Notes under the pieces: generated by a model
Told to the model about the DNA's origin: nothing
The model's database searches: none
What the model saw: the letters and a program-made list of their open reading frames with translations, nothing else
Source: Desulfolutivibrio sulfoxidireducens
GTDB lineage: Bacteria; Desulfobacterota; Desulfovibrionia; Desulfovibrionales; Desulfovibrionaceae
Assembly (NCBI RefSeq): GCF_013376475.1
Contig: NZ_CP045508.1
Location: 3,632,001 to 3,696,000, forward strand
DNA length: 64,000 bases
Direction of reading: 5' to 3'
Made by a program: the position numbers and the translations under genes
In this document: positions 41,628-51,848 of the stretch, piece after piece
How positions within the stretch are numbered: the stretch's first letter is position 1
How the letters are laid out: every line of letters starts with the position of its first letter

Positions 41628-42641
41628 TCAGGACGGCGGTTTACGGCCAAGGAGCAGGTGGGCGCACAGGGCCGCGCCGAAAAGCCCCATGTCCTGGCGG
41701 GCGGCCAGGGACACGGGGATACCCGATAAAAAGCCGGCCATGGTCGGCGAGTCGTGAAATTCCCGGGCAAAGCGGGGATGCGTCACCAGAAAGGGATTAT
41801 TCGCGGCCACCCCGCCGCTTATGTACACCCCGCCGCCGGCCAGCACGGTCAGGGCGTAATCCCTGGCCGCCCGGCCGTAGAAGCCGGCGAACCAGGCCGT
41901 GGTTTCGCTTTCCGGGTTCAGTTCCGCCGCGACCTCGGCCGGAGGCAGGTCCCGGCCGGTCAGGAAACGGTGCAGGCACGACAGGCCAAACCCCGACAGC
42001 ACGACATCGCCCCGGGGGTAGGGTTCGCCCGAGGCCTCGGCCAGAAAGCGGAAATAGTCCCGTTCCTCGAGGCGAAAGGACCGGGAGGCATGCCCGCCCT
42101 CGGACGACAGCACCTGGTGCCCGCCGCCCGCCAGGGGGATCAACGCGGCCATGCCCAGGCCCGTGCCCGCACCGAGGACCGCCCGGACCTTGCGGGCATC
42201 GTAGCGGCCGGGCAAAACCGACGTAGCCTCGGCCGCCAGCGGCGTGCGGAAGGCCTGGGCCTGGGCCGCGAAATCATTGACCAGGGCCGCCTTGTCCAGC
42301 CCGAAACGCGGGCCGTCGCGATCAAGGTCCATGTCCCAGCCGATGTTGGCGAAGCGGCAGGCCCGGGACGAGGCCGTGCCCATGCCCCCCACCGGCCCGG
42401 ACATGGGGCCGGGCACGGCAAACACCGCCGCATCCGCGTCCGCCGGGCGCAGGGGGAAGTCCGGCCCGCCCAGGGCGGCCAGCAGGTCCCCGAAGGACGC
42501 GGCCTCCCGGGTGGACAGCCACAGGGAGTGGGCCGGCTCGATACGGCCGTCCGCATGGGACAGGAAGTGCCCGAAACGGCTATGGGTACCGCCGATGTCC
42601 GCGGCCAGAAGATGCCTGAGGCCCGTGTCCGTCTCGGTCAT
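41628..42641 (-). CDS. glk: Glucokinase (ROK-unrelated, Glk type)
   Basis: The 337-residue protein matches the bacterial Glk family that phosphorylates glucose to glucose-6-phosphate. It has ADIGGTHSRFGHF, LVNDFAAQAQAF, the GAGTGLGMA phosphate loop, SEGGHASRSF and GGGVYISGGVAANN. The ATG at 42641 is preceded by GGGGAG. It is divergent from the LysE gene across a 215-bp gap without a gene. Confidence 0.88.
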   Translation of the reverse strand: MTETDTGLRHLLAADIGGTHSRFGHFLSHADGRIEPAHSLWLSTREAASFGDLLAALGGPDFPLRPADADAAVFAVPGPMSGPVGGMGTASSRACRFANIGWDMDLDRDGPRFGLDKAALVNDFAAQAQAFRTPLAAEATSVLPGRYDARKVRAVLGAGTGLGMAALIPLAGGGHQVLSSEGGHASRSFRLEERDYFRFLAEASGEPYPRGDVVLSGFGLSCLHRFLTGRDLPPAEVAAELNPESETTAWFAGFYGRAARDYALTVLAGGGVYISGGVAANNPFLVTHPRFAREFHDSPTMAGFLSGIPVSLAARQDMGLFGAALCAHLLLGRKPPS

Positions 42642-42856
42642 GACCACTCCCCGTCCGAAAGGATGTCGCGCGGAGCCAAGGCCCCCGGCCGATCCCGGGC
42701 CGCTTGATGCCCGGGCCGTTTGCGGATACCTCAAGGCCCATCGCACGGAGCGCGCGCGGCCATCCCTGTGCCACAAACCCGCGGCCGTGCCATGTCCGTT
42801 GCGTGACGAACACGCTAGCACACCGATCCTGAAAGAAAAACCCGGGAACTCCGCCC

Positions 42857-43492
42857 ATGTCCGACCTTCTCGCCTTTCTCGCGGCCGGGTCCGCGCTCGG
42901 GGCCAGCGCCGGGTTCTCCCCGGGCCCCCTTTTGACCCTGGTCCTGGCCCAGACCCTGGCCCACGGCCCGCGCGAGGGCATCAAGGTGGCCATGGCCCCC
43001 CTGCTCACGGACACCCCCATGCTGGTGGCCTCCCTCCTGGCTTTGTCCTTTGTCCAGGACCGCCCGGCCATCCTGGGCGTCCTGTCCCTGGCCGGGGCCG
43101 CCGTGGTGACCCTTTACGGCCTGGACTGCCTGCGCGCCCGGCCCATCTCCCTGCCCGACATCCGCGTCTCACCGGGGTCGCTACGCAAAGGGGTCATCGC
43201 CAATTTTTTAAACCCCCACCCCTATGTTTTCTGGGCCACGGTAGGCGCGCCGGCCACCCTGTCCGCGGCCCGCTCCCCGGGCGGCATCCGGGCCGCCGCC
43301 GCGTTCCTCTTCGGCTTCTACCTGTGCCTGGTGGGGGCCAAGGTCTGCGCCGCGCTTTTGACCGGAAAATTCCGCTCCTTCCTGGGCAGCCGGGGCTACG
43401 CCCTGCTCATGCGCCTGCTGGGGCTGGCCCTTTTCGCCTTCGCCGCCATGTTTCTTTGCGACGGCCTGCGCTTTTTCGGGCTTCTCCCCTGA
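42857..43492 (+). CDS. LysE-family amino-acid exporter
   Basis: The 211-residue membrane protein has about six hydrophobic spans and the LysE/RhtB signature GFSPGPLLTLVLAQTLAHGPREGIKVA, followed by SLRKGVIANFLNPHPYVFW. These carriers export lysine, threonine or related amino acids; the substrate is not evident. It is short of its usual partner regulator: the only LysR gene in the area is 5 kb away. Confidence 0.88.
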   Translation: MSDLLAFLAAGSALGASAGFSPGPLLTLVLAQTLAHGPREGIKVAMAPLLTDTPMLVASLLALSFVQDRPAILGVLSLAGAAVVTLYGLDCLRARPISLPDIRVSPGSLRKGVIANFLNPHPYVFWATVGAPATLSAARSPGGIRAAAAFLFGFYLCLVGAKVCAALLTGKFRSFLGSRGYALLMRLLGLALFAFAAMFLCDGLRFFGLLP

Positions 43493-43687
43493 CCTTGGCC
43501 TTCTGCCAGCCTGTGCCGCGCGGTTGCGGGCAGGGGCCAAATGGCGTAGTTTCCCTGCCACCCCGGCCGCGCGGGACTCCCGTTTTCCGGCCAAACTCAA
43601 CCATATGACATGTCTCGATTTCCGTGGCGCGACGGCGCCAGTGGAACCTTTTTGCAACCGTTTACGACTCCCCGGAGACCCCAGCCC

Positions 43688-45940
43688 ATGTCCGAACAGT
43701 CTTTTTCACCGTCCTCGCCGCACTCCCCGCCACAGGATCCGCCCGCCCCGGTCGTCAACGCCAACGCGGCCATCGTCCTTGGCAAACGCTACCTGCGCAA
43801 GGGCCCGGACGGCCTGCCCATCGAGGACGCCACCGGCCTTTTCTGGCGCGTGGCCCGGGCCATCGCCGCCATCGAGGCCACATACGACGAAAAACACGAC
43901 GTGGAGGCCACGGCCCGCCAGTTCTACGAGTTGATGACCTCCTACAGGTTTCTGCCCAACTCCCCCACGCTGATGAACGCCGGCACGCCGCTGGGGCAAC
44001 TGGCGGCCTGCTTCGTATTGCCCGTGGGCGACTCCATGGAGGAGATCTTCGACGCCGTGAAGTTCGCCGCGCTGATCCACAAGTCCGGCGGCGGCACGGG
44101 ATTCTCCTTTTCCAGGCTGCGGGCCAAGCACAGCCGGGTGGGGTCCACCGGGGGCGTGGCCTCGGGTCCGGTATCGTTCATGCGCATCTTCAATACCGCC
44201 ACAGAGCAGGTCAAGCAGGGCGGCACCCGGCGCGGAGCGAACATGGGCATCCTGCGCGTGGACCATCCGGACATAAAGGAATTCATCACCTGCAAGGAGC
44301 GCGAGTCCGCCCTGGACAACTTCAACATCTCCGTGGGGCTGACGGAAAAATTCATGCAGGCCGTGGATGAGGGCCGGGACTATGACCTGATCGACCCCCG
44401 CGACGGCACGTCCGCCGGGACCCAGAACGCCCGGGAGCTCTTCGACCTTCTGGTGCGCAAGGCCTGGGAGAGCGGCGACCCGGGCATCGTCTTCTTGGAC
44501 CGCATCAACCGCGACAACCCCACCCCGGCCCAGGGCGAAATCGAGAGCACCAACCCCTGCGGGGAGCAACCCCTTTTGCCCTACGAGGCCTGCAACCTGG
44601 GCTCCATCAACCTGGCCCTCCTGTATGCCCCGGACCGCGAGGACGGCCTGGACTGGGAGGAACTGGCCCGGGTGGTCCGCCTGTCCGTGCGTTTCCTGGA
44701 CAACGTCATCGACGCCTCCCAGTATCCGCTTCCGGTCATCACCGAGATGGTGCGAAAAAACCGCAAGATCGGCCTGGGGATCATGGGCTTCGCGGATCTG
44801 CTCTACCGCCTGGAGATCCCCTATGACAGCCCCGAGGCCCTGGCCATGGCCGGACGGATCATGGGCTTCGTCCAGACCGAGGCCCGCCGGGCCTCGGCCG
44901 AACTGGCCCGGGAGCGCGGCCCCTTCCCGGCCTACGGCCAGTCGGTCTTCGCCGGGAAAAAGGAAGGCCCCTACCGCAACGCCACCACCACCACCATCGC
45001 CCCCACCGGCACCCTGTCCATCATCGCCGGCTGTTCCTCGGGCATCGAACCCCTTTTCGCCTTGAGCTTCTCCCGAAACGTCATGGACGGGGAGAGGCTG
45101 GTGGAGACCAACCCCTATTTCCAGGCCGCCCTGGAGCGGTCCGGCCTGGCCGCCCCGGAGGTCATCGCCGAGGTGGCCCGCAAGGGCAGCGTGGCCCACA
45201 TGGAGAACATCCCCGAGTCCCTGCGCCGGGTCTTTGTCACGGCCATGGACATCGACCCCCTGTGGCACCTGCGCATGCAGGCGGCCTTCCAGCGGCACAC
45301 GGACAACGCCGTGTCCAAGACCGTGAACCTGCCGGGCACGGCGTCCCTGGAAGACATCGCCGGCATCTACCGCATGGCCTACGAGCTTGGCTGCAAGGGC
45401 GTGACCGTGTATCGGGACGGGTGCAAGTCCGCCCAGGTGTTGTGCACCGGCGAGGCCGGCCAGGAGGAGGCCCCCAAGGTCGCCACCAAGGTCAAGACCC
45501 GGCCCGACGTGGTCTACGGCTTCACCCAGAAGGTCAAAACCGGGCTTGGGGAACTCTACCTCACGGTCAACGAGATCGACGGCAAGCCCTTCGAGGTCTT
45601 CGCCACCATCGGCAAGTCCGGCCGGTCGGTGACGGCCAAGGCCGAGGCCATCGGCCGGCTGGTGTCGTTGGCCCTGCGCTCGGGCGTGGACGTGGAGGAC
45701 ATCGTGGGCCAGCTCAAGGGCATCGGCGGCGAGAACCCGGTCTTCCAGAAAAAGGGACTGTTGCTGTCCATCCCGGACGCCGTGTCCTGGGTTCTGGAGA
45801 ACCGGTACATGCAGGGGCAAAAGATCGTCGACGGCAACCGGTCCCTCACCCATCCGAGATGTCCGGACTGCGGGGCCGATCTGGTGTTCGAGGAAGGGTG
45901 CCACATTTGCAAGTCCTGCGGCTACACCAAGTGCGGCTGA
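43688..45940 (+). CDS. nrdJ: Adenosylcobalamin-dependent (class II) ribonucleotide reductase
   Basis: The 750-residue class II enzyme makes deoxyribonucleotides with a B12-derived radical and needs no oxygen. It has SPTLMNAGTPLGQLAACFVLPVGDS with the first active-site cysteine, SGGGTGFSFSRLR, KQGGTRRGANMGIL, the NPCGEQPLLPYEACNLGSINL active-site loop (asparagine, cysteine, glutamate) and ATTTTIAPTGT, plus a C-terminal zinc-type region (CPDCGADL, CHICKSCGYTKCG). The start at 43688 lies after a C-rich leader; no ribosome-binding site is strong. CbiK, which inserts cobalt for B12, is encoded 2 kb downstream. Confidence 0.96.
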   Translation: MSEQSFSPSSPHSPPQDPPAPVVNANAAIVLGKRYLRKGPDGLPIEDATGLFWRVARAIAAIEATYDEKHDVEATARQFYELMTSYRFLPNSPTLMNAGTPLGQLAACFVLPVGDSMEEIFDAVKFAALIHKSGGGTGFSFSRLRAKHSRVGSTGGVASGPVSFMRIFNTATEQVKQGGTRRGANMGILRVDHPDIKEFITCKERESALDNFNISVGLTEKFMQAVDEGRDYDLIDPRDGTSAGTQNARELFDLLVRKAWESGDPGIVFLDRINRDNPTPAQGEIESTNPCGEQPLLPYEACNLGSINLALLYAPDREDGLDWEELARVVRLSVRFLDNVIDASQYPLPVITEMVRKNRKIGLGIMGFADLLYRLEIPYDSPEALAMAGRIMGFVQTEARRASAELARERGPFPAYGQSVFAGKKEGPYRNATTTTIAPTGTLSIIAGCSSGIEPLFALSFSRNVMDGERLVETNPYFQAALERSGLAAPEVIAEVARKGSVAHMENIPESLRRVFVTAMDIDPLWHLRMQAAFQRHTDNAVSKTVNLPGTASLEDIAGIYRMAYELGCKGVTVYRDGCKSAQVLCTGEAGQEEAPKVATKVKTRPDVVYGFTQKVKTGLGELYLTVNEIDGKPFEVFATIGKSGRSVTAKAEAIGRLVSLALRSGVDVEDIVGQLKGIGGENPVFQKKGLLLSIPDAVSWVLENRYMQGQKIVDGNRSLTHPRCPDCGADLVFEEGCHICKSCGYTKCG

Positions 45941-46021
45941 TGCCAAAGGCGCGCCGCGAATCGCCCCCGCCCCGACGGGAGACGCCGGTTTTCCCGGGGA
46001 CGTGAGGACAGCGGACGTCAG

Positions 46022-46726
46022 ATGGTACGGGTACGCAACGTCTCTTTCCGCTTCGGCCGACGCTTTGCCCTGCGCAACGTGTCTTTTTCCGTGGGCCGGG
46101 GGGGCTTTGTCTTTTTGACCGGCCCGTCCGGGGCGGGCAAGACCACGCTTTTGCGCATCCTGCACGGGGCCTTGCCCCTGCAATCGGGGCAGGCCAGCGT
46201 GGCCGGCCACGACCTGGGGGCCATGAAAAAAAGCCGGCTGCCGGCGCTTCGCCGGGATGTGGGCGTGGTCTTCCAGGACTTCAAGATCCTGCCCGGCCGC
46301 ACGGTGCGCGAGAACGTGGCCCTGCCCCTGGAGGTGCGCGGCGTGGCCCGGCACAAATCCGAGCGCCGGATCAAGGCCGTTCTGCACGCGCTACGGCTCG
46401 ACGACCTGTCGGACGTTCCCTGCGCGGAACTGGCCGGGGGCGAGCAGCAGCGGGTGGCCATCGCCCGGGCCGTGGTCACCGGCCCCCGGGTGATCCTGGC
46501 CGACGAGCCCACAGGCAACCTGGACTGGGAGTTGTCCCTGCGCCTTTTGGACGTTTTTCGCCAGTTCCACCTGCACGGCACGACCATCATCATGGCCACC
46601 CACAACCGGGACATCCCGGCGGCCGTGCCCGAGGCCGGCATCCTGCGCCTGGCGGGCGGCGAGGTGGACCTGGGTGGCTACGACGTGGCCGAGGCCGCCG
46701 GACTGTCCGGCGAGGACGGGCCGTGA
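46022..46726 (+). CDS. ftsE: Cell-division ABC ATPase FtsE
   Basis: FtsE is the ATPase half of FtsEX, which activates cell-wall hydrolases at division. The 234-residue protein has Walker A GPSGAGKTT, Q-loop VVFQDFKIL, signature LAGGEQQR, Walker B VILADEP and the TGNLD D-loop, in the pattern typical of FtsE. FtsX begins 64 bp later. Confidence 0.92.
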   Translation: MVRVRNVSFRFGRRFALRNVSFSVGRGGFVFLTGPSGAGKTTLLRILHGALPLQSGQASVAGHDLGAMKKSRLPALRRDVGVVFQDFKILPGRTVRENVALPLEVRGVARHKSERRIKAVLHALRLDDLSDVPCAELAGGEQQRVAIARAVVTGPRVILADEPTGNLDWELSLRLLDVFRQFHLHGTTIIMATHNRDIPAAVPEAGILRLAGGEVDLGGYDVAEAAGLSGEDGP

Positions 46727-46790
46727 GGCGCGTTTTGCGGCACAACCCTTTTTCGCGGCCCAAAAAGGCGCGCGACGACCGGGCCCGGGC

Positions 46791-47660
46791 ATGCTTTTTC
46801 GTCTGATCTTTCGCGGCATCCGCGACCTGTTCCGCAACCCCTGGCCCCAGGCCCTGACCCTGGCCGCCGTGACCCTGACCGCCTTCCTGGGCGGGCTCTT
46901 CGCCATGTTCCTGCAAAACCTGGAGACCGAGCTGGCCAGGCACCAGGGCAAGGCCCAGTACCAGATCTTCTGGCTGCCGGGGTCGGACGAGGCCACGGTC
47001 GCGGCCCAGTGGCAGGCCCTGCGGGCCCGGGAACAGCTCTCGGAACTGACGACCTTCACCCCGGACCAGGCCCTGACGGTCATGCAGGAGGCCCTGGGGC
47101 CGGGCACGGACCTGTCCTGGCTGCGGGGCAAAAGCCCCCTGCCGTTCACGGCCCTGGCCACCTGCCGCATCCCCCCGGACGATCCGGGCTGGCCGGCGCG
47201 GACCTTCGAGGAATTCAAGGCCCTGCCCGGGGTGGCCGCCGTGCACGTCAATCCCCTGCAAATGGACCTGTCCCGGTCCGTGGCCGACGTCAGTCGCACG
47301 CTCATCTGGCCCACGGGGGTGTTTTTGCTGCTTTTGGTGGCCTTGGTGGTGGGCAACACGGTCAAGCTGTCCCTTCTGGCCCGCTCCGACGAGGTCTCCA
47401 TTTTGCGTCTGGTCGGGGCCAAGACCTGGTACATCCGGCTGCCGCTTCTGGCCGGCGGCGTGGCCCAGGGGCTTGTGGGCGCGGGGTTGGCCCTGGGGCT
47501 GCTCAAGGTGGTGCAGCATTCCCTGGCCGACCTGCTCAACGCGCCGCCGCTTTGGATCACGATCACCTTTCTCACCTGGCCCCATGCGGCGGCCCTGGCC
47601 GGGACCATGGCCCTGGTGGCGGCCATGGCCAGTTGGGTAGCGGCCCGGGACCGGGCCTGA
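46791..47660 (+). CDS. ftsX: Cell-division protein FtsX
   Basis: The 289-residue membrane protein has a first span (LTLAAVTLTAFLGGLFAMFL), an extracytoplasmic domain of about 110 residues and three further spans near the C-terminus, with the LARSDEVSILRLVGAKTWYIRLP loop typical of FtsX. FtsX couples the FtsE ATPase to periplasmic amidase activators. No Shine-Dalgarno sequence is clear at 46791. It follows ftsE and precedes cbiK by 25 bp. Confidence 0.9.
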   Translation: MLFRLIFRGIRDLFRNPWPQALTLAAVTLTAFLGGLFAMFLQNLETELARHQGKAQYQIFWLPGSDEATVAAQWQALRAREQLSELTTFTPDQALTVMQEALGPGTDLSWLRGKSPLPFTALATCRIPPDDPGWPARTFEEFKALPGVAAVHVNPLQMDLSRSVADVSRTLIWPTGVFLLLLVALVVGNTVKLSLLARSDEVSILRLVGAKTWYIRLPLLAGGVAQGLVGAGLALGLLKVVQHSLADLLNAPPLWITITFLTWPHAAALAGTMALVAAMASWVAARDRA

Positions 47661-47685
47661 GCCAGGAATCAGAGCGCGACACCCC

Positions 47686-48570
47686 ATGCCCGCATCCCCC
47701 CCAGTCCCGCCCATTCCCGACACCGGCATCATCCTGGCCGCCCACGGTTCCCGGCTGCCCGAGGCCGTGGCGGCCCTGGAGGCCTTTGCCCGGCGGGTGG
47801 CCGAGGCTCATCCGGACTGCGCGGTACGCCTGGCCCGAACCATGGGCGAGATGCATCGCGGTCGCCATCTGCGGCCCCTTTTCGCGGCGCGTTCCCTGGA
47901 CGCGGCCTTCCTGGAGATGGCCCGGCTGGGGGTCACGCGGGTGGCGGTGCAGTCGCTGCACGTGGTGGCCGGAGGGGAATTCGCACAGGTTCTGGACGTG
48001 GCGGGCCGGGCGCGACGAGGCGGCGCGTTTGCGGCGGTTCCCGTGGGCGGTCCGCTGCTTCGGGACGCCGGGGACGCGCCCGCGGTGGCGGACATGCTTC
48101 TGGCCAGCCTGCCCGGGGATCGGGCCCCGGGCGAGGCTGTGGCGGTCATGGGGCACGGGGCGCGGGGGCCGGCCCGGGAGATCTACGCGGCCCTGGCCGG
48201 GGAGCTTTCGCGGCGCGATCGGCTGGTCTTTTTCTCCACCCTGGACCGCACCCGGGAGGACGCGGCCCGGCCAGACTCGAACATCGGCCGCCTGCGGCGG
48301 GCCATTCTCGAAACCGGTGCGAAGCGGGCGTGGCTGGTGCCCTTTTTCAGCGTGGCCGGGGCCCATGCCCGGCGCGACCTGGCCGGTGCTGGGGAGCATT
48401 CCTGGCGCGGCATTCTGGCCCAGGCCGGGATCGAGTGCCTGCCGGCGCTGGCCGGGCTGGTCGAGATCGAACATTTCTCCCGGGCGTTTCTGGCCCGGCT
48501 GGATGCGGCCCTGGCCGGGCTGGCCAGGCCCGGCGAAGCCGGATCGGGAGGCACCACCTTTTTTCCCTGA
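47686..48570 (+). CDS. cbiK: Sirohydrochlorin cobaltochelatase CbiK
   Basis: CbiK inserts cobalt into sirohydrochlorin in anaerobic B12 synthesis. The 294-residue protein has the ILAAHGSRLPEA start, VQSLHVVAGGEF, VMGHGARGP and VPFFSVAGAHARRD segments, which carry the metal-binding histidines. It has no signal peptide, unlike the periplasmic haem-containing CbiK of Desulfovibrio, so it is the cytoplasmic form. Placement next to ftsEX and downstream of the B12-dependent ribonucleotide reductase may be coincidental but makes metabolic sense. Confidence 0.88.
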   Translation: MPASPPVPPIPDTGIILAAHGSRLPEAVAALEAFARRVAEAHPDCAVRLARTMGEMHRGRHLRPLFAARSLDAAFLEMARLGVTRVAVQSLHVVAGGEFAQVLDVAGRARRGGAFAAVPVGGPLLRDAGDAPAVADMLLASLPGDRAPGEAVAVMGHGARGPAREIYAALAGELSRRDRLVFFSTLDRTREDAARPDSNIGRLRRAILETGAKRAWLVPFFSVAGAHARRDLAGAGEHSWRGILAQAGIECLPALAGLVEIEHFSRAFLARLDAALAGLARPGEAGSGGTTFFP

Positions 48571-48586
48571 CCGTCCTCCCGTCCCC

Positions 48587-49492
48587 TCACTCCCCGCACG
48601 CCCCGGACTCGTCTCCCCACACCCCGGCCAGCACCCCGCACAAGGCCCGGATCACTGGATCGTTCTCCCGCACCCGGCGGTACATGAACGACAGGTCCAG
48701 GCTCATGGGCTCCCGCTCCCACAGGCAGACCTCACCGGCCGCGGCCGCGTCCAGGGCGTCGTCCCGGCGAAGCAGGGTCAGGCCGCACTGCGCCACCACC
48801 AGGGCCCGCAGGGTGGCGTCCGTGTCCCCCACGATGGTCTTGTTCAGGTCGAACCCCTTGTGGGCGAAGGTCTCGGTCAACAGAAACTGGAACGGACAGC
48901 GCTCCGGGAACCACACCCAGGGCATGGCCGAAAGCGCTCCCCAGTCGGCCGCCTCGATCCTCTCCCGCCACGCGGCCGGCCCCACGATGGCCATCTCCAC
49001 CCGGCACAGGGGCATGGAGGCCACGTCCCCGGCCGGGTCCCGGATGTTCTCGTAGACGAACCCGCCGTCAAGTTCCCCCGAGCGCACCCCGTCCAGGGCC
49101 TCCGGCGAGCCGTGCTGCATGAGATGCAGTTCCACGCGCGGATGATCCGAACGCATGCGGGCCAGAAATTCCGTCATCCGCAACCGGCCCGGCTCGTTGT
49201 TGAGCCCGATGCGGACCACGCCCACGGCCTGGGAACGAAACGACCCGGCCGCCGACAAAAGCTCCCCGGCTGACTCCAGGGTCCGCCTGGCCCGGGACGC
49301 CAGTTCCCGGCCGGCCTCGGTCGGAAGCATGCCCTTGGCCGTGCGGCAAAAAAGCTCCACCCCCAGTTCCTCCTCCAGGGCCTTGATCTGGGCGCTCACC
49401 GCCGGTCCGCTGGCGTTTAAGCGCTTTGCGGCCCGGGTCAGGTTCCGGGTCTCGGCCACGGCCACGAAGGTGCGCAGTTGATACAGTTCCAT
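48587..49492 (-). CDS. LysR-family transcriptional regulator
   Basis: The 301-residue protein has the LysR helix-turn-helix at its N-terminus (LRTFVAVAETRNLTRAAKRLNASGPAVSAQIKALEEELG) and a substrate-binding domain. LysR regulators often control the divergent neighbour, here a small secreted cysteine protein across a 176-bp gap. It is convergent with cbiK. The co-inducer is unknown. Confidence 0.92.
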   Translation of the reverse strand: MELYQLRTFVAVAETRNLTRAAKRLNASGPAVSAQIKALEEELGVELFCRTAKGMLPTEAGRELASRARRTLESAGELLSAAGSFRSQAVGVVRIGLNNEPGRLRMTEFLARMRSDHPRVELHLMQHGSPEALDGVRSGELDGGFVYENIRDPAGDVASMPLCRVEMAIVGPAAWRERIEAADWGALSAMPWVWFPERCPFQFLLTETFAHKGFDLNKTIVGDTDATLRALVVAQCGLTLLRRDDALDAAAAGEVCLWEREPMSLDLSFMYRRVRENDPVIRALCGVLAGVWGDESGACGE

Positions 49493-49668
49493 GTCTGCCC
49501 GCCTCGCCGGACGGCGCGTTTCGTTTTTTCAAACGCCGCCTTCCAAACATGCGATTGGATTTGTCCGCCGTTTCCGGCCTACCACGTCTTCATCACGCCG
49601 CTGCCATGGCACACCCATCGTCCGGCGTAAAGAGTCCGCCGGGCGGCACACCTCAGGAGATCGCCGCC

Positions 49669-49995
49669 ATGTTCACCACAAAACAGCTCGCCGCCGTCGC
49701 CATCCTGGCCGTCTGCCTCTTGGCCCTTCTGGCCGGAAAGCCGGCCGGGGACGCCTCGGTCTCCCCGCCTGAGGCCAAGGCGCGGGAAAGCCATGGCGTG
49801 ATCCCGGAGCCGGCCCGCGCGCCGGGAGTCCAAAAAGCCGAGGAGATCTTCGCGGCCCGCTATGCGGCCTATTACGAAAAGGGAATCTATCCGGGACTGC
49901 CGGTAACCATGTGCGAGGCCAGGCTTCTGGCCTGCCGGGGCCTGGACTTCGCGGCCTGCCGGGAGAGCTGCCGCCAGGCCTGCGGCCTCAGATAG
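49669..49995 (+). CDS. Small secreted or anchored cysteine protein
   Basis: The 108-residue product has an N-terminal hydrophobic segment (LAAVAILAVCLLALLAG) and a C-terminal region with five cysteines (MCEARLLACRGLDFAACRESCRQACGLR) spaced like a disulfide-linked helical hairpin. CAGGAG precedes the ATG. The function is unknown. It is divergent from the LysR gene, which may regulate it. Confidence 0.65.
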   Translation: MFTTKQLAAVAILAVCLLALLAGKPAGDASVSPPEAKARESHGVIPEPARAPGVQKAEEIFAARYAAYYEKGIYPGLPVTMCEARLLACRGLDFAACRESCRQACGLR

Positions 49996-50140
49996 GCCCG
50001 GGGGACCGCAAAGCCGCGCCGGGTCCACGGCCGGGGCGGGCTTGTGTCGTATCCTCGAACTTTATGCCAGGGATACTGAGGATACTACCTTTGGAATACA
50101 TGCTTTTTTATTAAGCACTGTCGTCATTTCACGGGACGCG

Positions 50141-51757
50141 TCACGACGCGCCCACGCATTCCCGCGCGGTCAAAAAGGACACCTGGGGCCATTCCTCCAG
50201 GGCCTTTTCCAGCCGCCAGGTATTGGCGAAGGACATGGCCGCGTGCCCGTCGGAATCGGTCAGCATGGCCCCCATGTTCTCGCGCCGCAGGCGGTCAAGG
50301 ACCGGGGCCTCGCCCGCGAGCCAGCGCACGGCCAGGATGCTTACGGGCTCCACGGCGATATGCACGTCGTATTCCGCGCGAAGCCGCTCGGTGATGACGT
50401 CGAACTGAAGCACCCCGACGGCGCCCAGGATGTGTTCGCGCACGGTCACGGGCCGAAAAAGCTGGATGGCCCCTTCCTCGGTGAGCTGTTGCAGGCCCTT
50501 TTCCATCTGCTTGGCCTTGAAGGGATTTTTGAGGATCACCCGCCGGAAGTGCTCGGGCGCGAAGTGCGGGATGCCCAGGTAGCGCAGGGGCTCCCGGCCG
50601 CACAGGGTGTCGCCGATGCGCAGGGTGCCGTGGTTGGGGATGCCGATGATGTCGCCCGGCCAGGCCTCGTCGGCGTTTTGCCGGTCCTGGGCCATGAAGA
50701 TGGTGGCGTTGTGCACCAGCATATCCTTTCCCGAACGCTGATGGCTGACCCGGGTCCCCCGGGTGAAGCATCCCGAATTGACGCGCAAGAAGGCCATCCG
50801 GTCCCGGTGGGCCGGGTCCATGTTGGCCTGGATCTTGAAAACCACCCCGGAGAAGGGTTCCTCGATGGGCGAGACCTCCCGGGTTTCGGTCTTCCTGGGC
50901 CTGGGGGCCGGGGCGTGGCGCAAAAAGGCGTCCAGAAGCTCGCGCACCCCGAAATTGTTCACCGCGCTACCGAAAAAGACCGGGGTCTGCCTGCCCGCCA
51001 GATAGCGGTCCTGGTCAAAGGGATAGCCCGCGCCCTCCAGGAGTTCGATGTCCTGGCGCAGGACGTCGGCCGCCCGGGCCCCCACCTGGCGGTCCAACTC
51101 CGGGTCGTCCAGCCCCCGCACCAGCACGGACTCCCGGGGCCGGGCCCCCTTGTCCTCGCCGGTTTGGAAAAAACGCAGCATCCTTTCACGGATGTCGTAG
51201 ACCCCCTGGAAGAGCTTGCCCATGCCGATGGGCCAGGTCAGTGGGGCGCATTCGATGCCCAGGTTCTGTTCGATATCGTCCAGAAGCTCGAAGGGGGAAC
51301 GTCCGTCCCGGTCCAGCTTGTTGACGAAGGTCATGATCGGGGTATCGCGCATGCGGCAGACGTCCATGAGCTTTTTCGTCTGGGTCTCCACGCCCTTGAC
51401 GCTGTCGATGACCATGAGCGCCGAATCCACGGCCGTGAGCACCCGGTAGGTATCCTCGGAAAAATCCTGGTGGCCGGGGGTGTCCAGCAGATTGACGGCG
51501 AAGCCGTCGTAGTCGAACTGCATGACCGAGGAGGTCACGGAGATGCCGCGCTCCCTCTCGATGGCCATCCAGTCGGAGGTGGCGTGGCGGGCGGCCTTTT
51601 TGGCCTTGACCGCGCCGGCCATGCGGATGGCGCCGCCGAAAAGGAGGAGCTTCTCGGTCAGGGTGGTCTTGCCCGCGTCGGGGTGGCTTACGATGGCGAA
51701 GGTGCGGCGGCGTTCGACCTCGCGCCGCAGGCGGGTCAGAAAGGCGGTGTCGGACAT
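50141..51757 (-). CDS. prfC: Peptide chain release factor 3
   Basis: RF3 is a translational GTPase that removes RF1/RF2 from the ribosome. The 538-residue protein has G1 [12 protein letters not shown], the G2 region [13 protein letters not shown]3 DTPGHQDF, G4 NKLDRDGR and the C-terminal RF3-specific [14 protein letters not shown] motif. The ATG at 51757 is preceded by GAGAGAAATC. It follows the glucan phosphorylase gene on the same strand with a strong hairpin between. Confidence 0.96.
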   Translation of the reverse strand: MSDTAFLTRLRREVERRRTFAIVSHPDAGKTTLTEKLLLFGGAIRMAGAVKAKKAARHATSDWMAIERERGISVTSSVMQFDYDGFAVNLLDTPGHQDFSEDTYRVLTAVDSALMVIDSVKGVETQTKKLMDVCRMRDTPIMTFVNKLDRDGRSPFELLDDIEQNLGIECAPLTWPIGMGKLFQGVYDIRERMLRFFQTGEDKGARPRESVLVRGLDDPELDRQVGARAADVLRQDIELLEGAGYPFDQDRYLAGRQTPVFFGSAVNNFGVRELLDAFLRHAPAPRPRKTETREVSPIEEPFSGVVFKIQANMDPAHRDRMAFLRVNSGCFTRGTRVSHQRSGKDMLVHNATIFMAQDRQNADEAWPGDIIGIPNHGTLRIGDTLCGREPLRYLGIPHFAPEHFRRVILKNPFKAKQMEKGLQQLTEEGAIQLFRPVTVREHILGAVGVLQFDVITERLRAEYDVHIAVEPVSILAVRWLAGEAPVLDRLRRENMGAMLTDSDGHAAMSFANTWRLEKALEEWPQVSFLTARECVGAS

Positions 51758-51848
51758 GATTTCTCTCGCCGGAAGACCGGACTTGGTTGTCGTTGGCGGG
51801 CCGAAGCGGGTGGGTATCCGCCTTTTACCCATCCCGTCAACGCATGAC

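Noticed and set aside
43493-43687. Possible cobalamin riboswitch before the B12-dependent ribonucleotide reductase
   Set aside because: Only a GCCAGTGG fragment resembles a B12 box; the core helices and conserved loops are not seen.
50049-50085. GTATCCTC and GAGGATAC inverted repeat after prfC as an RNA gene or attachment site
   Set aside because: The 21-base loop and A+T-rich flank could form a weak hairpin, but there is no tRNA-like fold, integrase gene or second copy.
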